Source of the DNA: Alkalispirochaeta americana
Lineage (GTDB): Bacteria; Spirochaetota; Spirochaetia; DSM-27196; Alkalispirochaetaceae
Direction: 5' to 3'
Length of the DNA stretch: 64,000 nt
Assembly (NCBI RefSeq): GCF_900156105.1
Contig: NZ_FTMS01000009.1
Span: forward strand, 1 to 64,000
The notes beneath the pieces are model-generated. The model was given only the letters and a program-made list of their open reading frames with translations. It was not told the DNA's origin and made no database searches. Positions 58,495 through 64,000 of the stretch are shown in pieces; position 1 is the stretch's first letter; each line of letters starts with the position of its first letter. The position numbers and the translations under genes were made by a program.

Positions 58495-59667
58495 ATGATC
58501 ACCAAGGACAAGTTTCCCGTTGTCATCGGGGTTGCTTTCGTCTGGTTCACCACGCAGTTTGGCGGCGGTTTTGCCTCGGGGGCGCAGCTCAAGGCCTTTT
58601 TCCTGAACTATGGAATCTGGTGCCTTATCATGCCCGTGATTGCCCAAGGTATAGGGGCTATCTATCAGTGGTACGCACTCCGCTACGCCCACAACCACCA
58701 GGTGTACGATTACCGGAGCTTTAACGACAGTTTTTACGGAAAGTTCGCGCCGGTTTTTTCCAATCTCTACGAGCTTCTGTACTTTGTGCTGCTCTGCGTG
58801 GCTCCTTCCGTTGCCTTTGCTACGGGTGGCGCCACGATGACGGCCCTTCTGGGAATCCCCTACTGGATATGTACCGTCATTATCGGAGGGTTCATCTTTA
58901 TTGTGGCTGTGTTCGGCACAAATATCGTGCGGAAAGTTGCCTCAACTCTCTCGGTCCTGATTATCACGGGACTCCTGTTAATCTTCATCCCAAATATCTT
59001 TGCCCAGTGGTCGAATATCAGGGAGAATCTTTCCGTAACCGCCGCAGCATCAGCTCCGATCGGCCCTGCCTTGTGGGCCTGCTTTGTCTACGCCTGTTTT
59101 CAGCTGGCCTCGATTGGCCTCATGCCGCAGCACGCAAAGCCCTTCCGGGATCAAAGCGATGCCCGAAAGAGCATGATCTGGGGATTCTGCGTGAACAGCG
59201 TCATCGTCATGTTATCCACCCTGGGACTTATGGCTGTTCTGCACCTCCCCGAATACGCCACCTCGGCTGTACCCGTGCTTCTCCTTGTCCAGACGGGGGT
59301 TGGCGCACCGATTCTGACGCCGGTCATCAGCACTCTGATCATTCTGGGGGCCGTTTCCACGGCCGTGAACATGATTGCCGGGGTTACAGCCCGGGTATGT
59401 AACAAGTTCCAGCCCGGAGAGTTCTCTGCAAGCGAGACCTCGGGACGCCCCACAAAGATGGCAATCCTGACAACCCTGGCCTTTACCTTGCTCGCCCTGG
59501 GGATATCCCAGTTTGGTCTGCTGGCGCTGGTTGCAAAGGGATACGGCTACCTGGGATACCTCACCATACCCATCGTCATGATCCCCTACGTGGTGCATAT
59601 GGTTGTGACAAAGGGTGATACCGTCAGACCCGCACCCATGGCAGTCATGGCAGAGGAACAGGCATGA
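58495..59667 (+). CDS. YkvI-like membrane transporter
   Basis: Integral membrane protein of 390 aa with about 10 hydrophobic segments. It has VVIGVAFVWFTTQFGGGFASGAQLKAFFLNYG at the start (unwound TM1-like Gly-rich stretch as in LeuT-fold carriers), ALWACFVYACFQLASIGLMPQHAKPFRD, and VTARVCNKF later. It matches the YkvI family, often found with amino-acid or hydroxyacid genes. It probably imports the substrate acid or amino acid, or exports the reduced acid. It lies 2 bp after the dehydratase subunit and overlaps the next CoA-transferase by 4 bp. Confidence 0.8.
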   Translation: MITKDKFPVVIGVAFVWFTTQFGGGFASGAQLKAFFLNYGIWCLIMPVIAQGIGAIYQWYALRYAHNHQVYDYRSFNDSFYGKFAPVFSNLYELLYFVLLCVAPSVAFATGGATMTALLGIPYWICTVIIGGFIFIVAVFGTNIVRKVASTLSVLIITGLLLIFIPNIFAQWSNIRENLSVTAAASAPIGPALWACFVYACFQLASIGLMPQHAKPFRDQSDARKSMIWGFCVNSVIVMLSTLGLMAVLHLPEYATSAVPVLLLVQTGVGAPILTPVISTLIILGAVSTAVNMIAGVTARVCNKFQPGEFSASETSGRPTKMAILTTLAFTLLALGISQFGLLALVAKGYGYLGYLTIPIVMIPYVVHMVVTKGDTVRPAPMAVMAEEQA

Positions 59668-60893
59668 AGAATCATCAAAGGCCCCTGGAGAATGTGAAGG
59701 TCGTCGAACTGGCGACCTTTATCGCAGCTCCTTGCTGTGCTCGCTTCCTCGCCGATATGGGAGCCGAGGTCACCAAAGTGGAATCCTTCGAGGGAGATCC
59801 CCTGCGCTACACTGCCGTCAACGAAGGGCGTCCGGCAGGCGAAGAGGAGAACACCAGCTTTGACCTGGAGAACTGCAACAAGATCTCCGTCTCCCTGAAC
59901 ACAAAGAGCCCCGACGGCCGGGAGGCCCTGGAAAAGCTCATTGCCGGGAGCGACATCTTCATAACAAACTGGAGACAGAGCGCCCTGGAACGGGCAGGAC
60001 TGGACTACGAGGGGCTGAAGAAAAAATACCCCTCCCTGATCATGGGGTACGTAAGCGGCTACGGCGAGACAGGCCCCGACAAGGATCTCCCCGGTTTTGA
60101 CTTCACAGCCTTCTACGCTCGGGGAGGAATACTGGGGACCATGTTCGACAAGGACCATGTGCCCATGAACACCATCCCCGGTTTCGGAGACCAGCAGGTA
60201 GGGATGTATCTGGCAGCGGGTGTACTGGCCGCGCTCTACCGGGCCAGGGAAACGGGTCGCGGCGAGAAGGTGACGGTCAGTCTCTTCCATACAGCTATCT
60301 GGGACATCGCCATCATGTTGCAGAGCTCGCAATACGGCCATCCCTCAACGCAGTTTCCTCTCTCCAGAAAACATCTGGCAAATCCGTTGAACGTGGCCCA
60401 CAAGACACGCGATGGCCGGTGGATACAGATTGCCATGCCCCGGTACGACTACTTTTATGATCGTTTCATGGAGATCCTGGGAGTTCCCGAGCTGAAAGGC
60501 GATAACCGGTTCTTTCCCCAGGCCCGGCTCCAGGACAACCTGGAAGAGTTCTATGAAATACTCGAGGGGCGTTTTGCTACTCGTGATCTGAACGAATGGG
60601 TGCAGGCCTTGAAAGAGGCCGATATTCCCTATGCGGTAGCCCAGACCTGGAACGAACTGCTCCAGGACCGGCAGGCCTGGGAGAGTAACTGCTTCCACGA
60701 GATGGCCTACCCCACGGGAAATTCACGGACCCTGGTGCGAAGTCCCGTAATGTTTACCGAGACACCCTTGCCGGAATACAACCGGGGTCCCTACCTGGGT
60801 GAGCAGACCAGGGCCGTTCTGGAAGAGCTGGGATATTCCCGGGAACAGATATCGGCCATGATCGAGGCAGGAGCGGCTCAATCCCGAAGCTGA
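59664..60893 (+). CDS. family III (CaiB/BaiF) CoA-transferase, operon copy (HadA-like)
   Basis: CoA-transferase of 409 aa. It has VKVVELATFIAAPCCARFLADMGAEVTKVESFEGDPLR, SLNTKSPDGREALEKLI, GYVSGYGETGPDKDLPGFDFTAFYARGG, and the likely catalytic Asp in IPGFGDQQVGMYLAAGVLAALYRARETGRGEKVTVSL. It belongs with the dehydratase: it should load CoA on the (R)-2-hydroxyacid from the saturated acyl-CoA product. The ATG overlaps the transporter stop. It differs clearly from the divergent copy at 53.8 kb. Confidence 0.92.
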   Translation: MKNHQRPLENVKVVELATFIAAPCCARFLADMGAEVTKVESFEGDPLRYTAVNEGRPAGEEENTSFDLENCNKISVSLNTKSPDGREALEKLIAGSDIFITNWRQSALERAGLDYEGLKKKYPSLIMGYVSGYGETGPDKDLPGFDFTAFYARGGILGTMFDKDHVPMNTIPGFGDQQVGMYLAAGVLAALYRARETGRGEKVTVSLFHTAIWDIAIMLQSSQYGHPSTQFPLSRKHLANPLNVAHKTRDGRWIQIAMPRYDYFYDRFMEILGVPELKGDNRFFPQARLQDNLEEFYEILEGRFATRDLNEWVQALKEADIPYAVAQTWNELLQDRQAWESNCFHEMAYPTGNSRTLVRSPVMFTETPLPEYNRGPYLGEQTRAVLEELGYSREQISAMIEAGAAQSRS

Positions 60894-60926
60894 TCCGCCC
60901 CCCACCCCTCAGGTAACAGGAGACCA

Positions 60927-60958
60927 GGGAGAAGGTCAGCCACGGGCTGCCTTCTCCC
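60927..60958. terminator. bidirectional hairpin between convergent genes
   Basis: GGGAGAAGGTCAGCC (60927-60941), a 3-nt loop and GGCTGCCTTCTCCC (60945-60958) form a 14-bp stem with one bulged T. It lies between the stops of the CoA-transferase and the MATE gene and could end both transcripts. No U-run is seen. Confidence 0.6.
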
Positions 60959-60961
60959 GCC

Positions 60962-62416
60962 TCAAACCGCCTCTTTGCGTGGATGACAACTACCGGATTC
61001 AACCCGTACATCAAGCCAGCGGCCGCGCACAAAGCCTGCTGCAAGAAAGAGGGCATGAAACACCTGGTACAGGCCAAAGGAAAACCAGGCCCACAGGATC
61101 TGGTGGGGATAGAAAAACCGCGCCACCAGGGTTGCTCCCAGAATGAAAACCAGATTTGTGACAACCTCGCTCACCAGGACATAAGAACCAAACCCGTTTC
61201 CCGTAAAGACAATCTCGAAGGTGAAGCCCAGGGCTTCGAGAAAGAAGAAACCCGTAAAAAAGAGCAACCCCAAGCGGAGAACATCCTGCGTGGCGGGATC
61301 GTTGGTGAAAAATGCAGCGATTGTTCCACGAGCCCCCAATACGAAGAGAGCCACCGCCAGGGCAAAGCACCCTCCCAACAGAATCGCGGCCCTCATCACC
61401 GCCTGAGCTTCGGCCCTGTCGCCCCGGCCCAGGGCATTTCCGACGGCGATCGATGCAGCTCGGGCAAACCCTCCGATCAGGGTCTTGTTCAGGCGCATGA
61501 AAGAGAAAATACTGTGCGTAGCAGCAAGATAAACCGCACCGTAACTCTCTACCAGGGTCTGAAAGACCAAAAAAATCAGGAGCGCCACGGCGTTCTGCAC
61601 CGCCTGTGGCCAGGCAACCCGCAGGATATCCGCCTGGACCCTTTTATCAAGGACGCGAAACCGGAAAACACCGTATTCACGGCGCCCCTCCCCGAGCAGA
61701 AGGACGATCATAAGATATAAAGCAGCAATAGCCGTAGAAAAGACCGTCCCGAGAGCTGCACCCCGCACTCCCAGCGCGGGAAAGCCGAAACGGCCAAAGA
61801 TCAAAAGCCAGTTCAAAAAAATATTCAAAAGATTGCTCAAAACCCCGGCATACATCACGGCCCGAGTTTTGTTGATCGCACCGAGAAATCCCTGGCATAC
61901 AAGAAAGAACCCCATCGGGAGCAACCCGAAACGGATGATCGAGATATACTCAAGAGACAAGGCCAAAACCTTGGGAGAATCCACCAATCGGCTCAGGATT
62001 GGCCCGAAGACACCGCTTCCTCCGGCTGCGATCGCTCCGGCGCAAAAGGTCACCACAAGACCATTATCGAGAACCTGGCCGGTGCGAAAGCGATCGTTTT
62101 TGCTCTCCCGGCGTTCCCTGCCGTAGCGCCTGCTGGCAAGAGCCTGAACTCCCGAGGAAAGAGGCCAGAGGAGGGTCATGAGAATCCACGTGGCAAGCCC
62201 GGCGATCCCTACCGCAGCCAGTTCCAGGCTGTCGTCCCCAAAATGGCCCAGCATCGCCGAGTCAGCGATTTGATGGAAATAATGCGTCACTTGCCCCAAA
62301 AGGAGCGGTCCGCCGAGGAGAATTATCTTTCGTGCGTGCGAGCCGATCCCCTGCGGGGAAGCCAAAGCCCCCCCGCAGGGTACCAATCGGCGATAGAAAA
62401 TCCTGTTGCGTATCAT
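60962..62416 (-). CDS. MATE-family efflux transporter
   Basis: Membrane protein of 484 aa with 12 predicted segments in two homologous halves. It has IILLGGPLLLGQVTHYFHQIADSAMLGHFGDDSLELAAVGIA, WPLSSGVQALASRRYGRERR, and in the second half SIAVGNALGRGDRAEAQAVMR. MATE carriers expel cationic drugs or metabolites using Na+ or H+. The first ~25 residues are not typical and the ribosome site is weak, so the real start may be later. Its substrate is unknown. Confidence 0.9.
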   Translation of the reverse strand: MIRNRIFYRRLVPCGGALASPQGIGSHARKIILLGGPLLLGQVTHYFHQIADSAMLGHFGDDSLELAAVGIAGLATWILMTLLWPLSSGVQALASRRYGRERRESKNDRFRTGQVLDNGLVVTFCAGAIAAGGSGVFGPILSRLVDSPKVLALSLEYISIIRFGLLPMGFFLVCQGFLGAINKTRAVMYAGVLSNLLNIFLNWLLIFGRFGFPALGVRGAALGTVFSTAIAALYLMIVLLLGEGRREYGVFRFRVLDKRVQADILRVAWPQAVQNAVALLIFLVFQTLVESYGAVYLAATHSIFSFMRLNKTLIGGFARAASIAVGNALGRGDRAEAQAVMRAAILLGGCFALAVALFVLGARGTIAAFFTNDPATQDVLRLGLLFFTGFFFLEALGFTFEIVFTGNGFGSYVLVSEVVTNLVFILGATLVARFFYPHQILWAWFSFGLYQVFHALFLAAGFVRGRWLDVRVESGSCHPRKEAV

Positions 62417-62569
62417 CTTTACTGTCCGGCCTGCACAGTATCACCGGAACGCATAAATATCTACGCTCCGAAAAGTGGTCTCCGAAGAGGGATTGCCGTG
62501 GCCGGAGGCCCTCCGTTCACAGCGAATCCCTGGAGACGGGGGTCTTGCGAGCGGGATCGGGACTCGTCG

Positions 62570-63892
62570 CTATTCACCGCTTTGAAGAAACTCCAGGCGG
62601 GTTCCCCGGGGAACCTCGGGGAAAGACGCAACCTGATCATCATCACCAGGCTGTTCCCGAAGAAAGCGGGTCATCGAAGCGTCACCCTTCAGCTCCTGGC
62701 CGAAGAAAGCTGCCACAAAATGCTGGGCAATGTTGTTCATTGTGACCGTATCCCAGACGGGATCAGCGTAATGACCAAATCCGGTTCTGCCAGCCCATAC
62801 CCAGGCAGGGACGGGAATGGGGGCAGCCACAGCGTGACCAGCCAGTTCGTAGGAGAGAAGATAGCGCGAGGTTGCCCTGGTTTTCAGAAACGCAGCCCGG
62901 GGCCCCTCCTGATAACCCGAGACAGAATCGCTGGTGCCTGCCATGAAAAAGAGGGGGACGCTGATCTTCTCAAAGGAGGGAGCATCCCAGAGTCCTGCCT
63001 GAGCCCCCCAGGGAGCAATCACTACAGCAGCCCGGATTCTGGGGTCTATGGTCTGTGCGTACTCAGGATGAGAGGCCAGCCGCTCGTCCAGAACACCCGG
63101 AAGGGAAAAATCAGCGTCCAGAACACGATCGCTCAACCCCGCACCGAGGGCATTGAGCGCTCCGTAGCCACCCATGGAGTAGCCAATGAGACCCGTTCTA
63201 TCAGGATCGGCTAATCTTTCCAGGAAACTTCCCGACCCCTCTTTGCTCAGTCTGGCCGTTTCCTGGAGAACAAAAACCTGATCCAGGGCGCGATTGCGCA
63301 GAGTTCCTGCGAAAGCTCCCTGATCGGTATAGGTGCTGTCCTTGTGGTCGATAGAAACCACCACGTAGCCAAGGCCCGCGAGAAACTCCCCAAAATGGCT
63401 CATGAGAAAGCGGTTTCCCGGATAGCCGTGGGAAAGAATCACCAGAGGAAACGGCCCTCGGGAATAATCTGCGGGAGCATCACGATGAGCAGCCCCCCGA
63501 AGAAGCAGAGGATCCCCGTCTCGTCCGGTCACCTCGTACACGGTGTTTCCCTCTCTCCTGGCAGCAGGATACCAGATCTCCACCGGAAGGATGCGATCCG
63601 ATCGCTCCCCGATGTTTCCCCGGCTCACCTCCTCTACATCCAGCTGATCGGGGTTGCTGAACTCCAGAGTCCGAACCCCGACGAACCCGCGTTGAAGCCG
63701 GGCCAGCTCGGGCGCATCGGACCGCACCGTATCAATCGGAACGGCTTCCATCCTCTCCTGACTTCCAGGGATCTCTCTCCCAACATGACGAAAGAGCAGC
63801 ATCGCCACCAGGAAGGCCAAAAGCGCAACAACACAAAGGATTACCAGACTCACCCAGACGCGCAGAGTAATGCATTTCACAAACCAGGCCAC
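62570..63892 (-). CDS. membrane-anchored alpha/beta hydrolase
   Basis: Protein of 440 aa with one N-terminal membrane anchor (LRVWVSLVILCVVALLAFLVAMLLF). The exported part has VEIWYPAARRE, PFPLVILSHGYPGNRFLMSHFGEFLAGLGYVVVSIDHKDST (oxyanion region), and the nucleophile elbow GLIGYSMGGYGALN. FFMAGTSDSVSGYQ is a possible acid residue and ELAGHAVAAP the likely His. The plan resembles PAF-acetylhydrolase/dienelactone-hydrolase-like esterases. A GTG at 63892 with AAGGAG 6 nt upstream is a better start than the in-frame codon at 63922. Confidence 0.82.
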   Translation of the reverse strand: MAWFVKCITLRVWVSLVILCVVALLAFLVAMLLFRHVGREIPGSQERMEAVPIDTVRSDAPELARLQRGFVGVRTLEFSNPDQLDVEEVSRGNIGERSDRILPVEIWYPAARREGNTVYEVTGRDGDPLLLRGAAHRDAPADYSRGPFPLVILSHGYPGNRFLMSHFGEFLAGLGYVVVSIDHKDSTYTDQGAFAGTLRNRALDQVFVLQETARLSKEGSGSFLERLADPDRTGLIGYSMGGYGALNALGAGLSDRVLDADFSLPGVLDERLASHPEYAQTIDPRIRAAVVIAPWGAQAGLWDAPSFEKISVPLFFMAGTSDSVSGYQEGPRAAFLKTRATSRYLLSYELAGHAVAAPIPVPAWVWAGRTGFGHYADPVWDTVTMNNIAQHFVAAFFGQELKGDASMTRFLREQPGDDDQVASFPEVPRGTRLEFLQSGE

Positions 63893-64000
63893 ATAAAACT
63901 CCTTGGCGATACTATGCAACACACCCTCGGCCCAGGGTCAACCGGGCCCAGGGATATTTCGGAAAAACTGATAAAAGAACTTTGCTTTTTCTTGACTTCG

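Noticed and set aside
62243-63214. 323-codon open frame on the plus strand
   Set aside because: It is antisense to the alpha/beta hydrolase and the MATE gene start; the composition is low-information, with no ribosome site.

Overview
The window looks like chromosomal DNA of a free-living, fermentative bacterium, most likely a spirochaete. That is an inference from four things: the integron attC type, the PnrA/BMP-type nucleoside transporter, the many chemoreceptors and the anaerobic fermentation genes. The body is GC-rich and gene-dense. The first ~4.9 kb is clearly AT-richer. No rRNA, tRNA or CRISPR array was recognised.

1-5.3 kb: distal end of a chromosomal integron cassette array. Seven attC sites separate cassettes that are almost all toxin-antitoxin pairs: vapBC, phd/parE, a brnTA whose toxin has a stop codon, a second vapBC copy, a RHH/RelE pair, and a PIN toxin with a RHH antitoxin. 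No integrase or attI is present, so they should lie to the left. The array ends in mobile-element debris, including a frameshifted IS3-family OrfA stub.

5.3-31 kb: housekeeping and sensory genes. They include an SDR lacking its catalytic Tyr, a COG2509 FAD protein, an AraC/GyrI regulator, a CobW-type metal GTPase and a Cache-type chemoreceptor. A voltage-sensor-like six-TM protein is coupled to an unknown soluble protein. Then come a serine hydrolase, RecQ, a macro-domain hydrolase, secreted proteins, an OFA transporter, a DUF1820-MarR-SDR operon, TrmO, a split GyrI/AraC pair and a U32 (RlhA-like) protein.

31-42 kb: a minus-strand nucleoside uptake and salvage island. In transcription order it holds a BMP lipoprotein, a LacI regulator, a YgjV-like protein, purine nucleoside phosphorylase, the ABC ATPase, two permeases, deoC, deoB and deoA. 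A large palindrome with a central CG in front of the BMP gene is a strong LacI-type operator candidate. Together these import nucleosides, split them and feed (deoxy)ribose phosphate into glycolysis.

42-61 kb: an anaerobic acid/amino-acid fermentation region. One unit encodes acyl-CoA dehydrogenase, EtfB, a ferredoxin-fused EtfA, an acyl-CoA ligase, a YczE-like membrane protein and a FadR-type GntR regulator, resembling the caffeyl-CoA reductase (CarCDE) system. Pyruvate formate-lyase and its activase follow, then a polytopic chemoreceptor. A 2-hydroxyacyl-CoA dehydratase operon (activator, two subunits, YkvI-like transporter, family III CoA-transferase) ends the region, with a second CoA-transferase divergent from it. 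The pflBA and dehydratase promoters share a TGGTAAGACC palindrome next to the -10 box, which suggests one regulator for both. A MATE transporter and a membrane-anchored alpha/beta hydrolase close the window.
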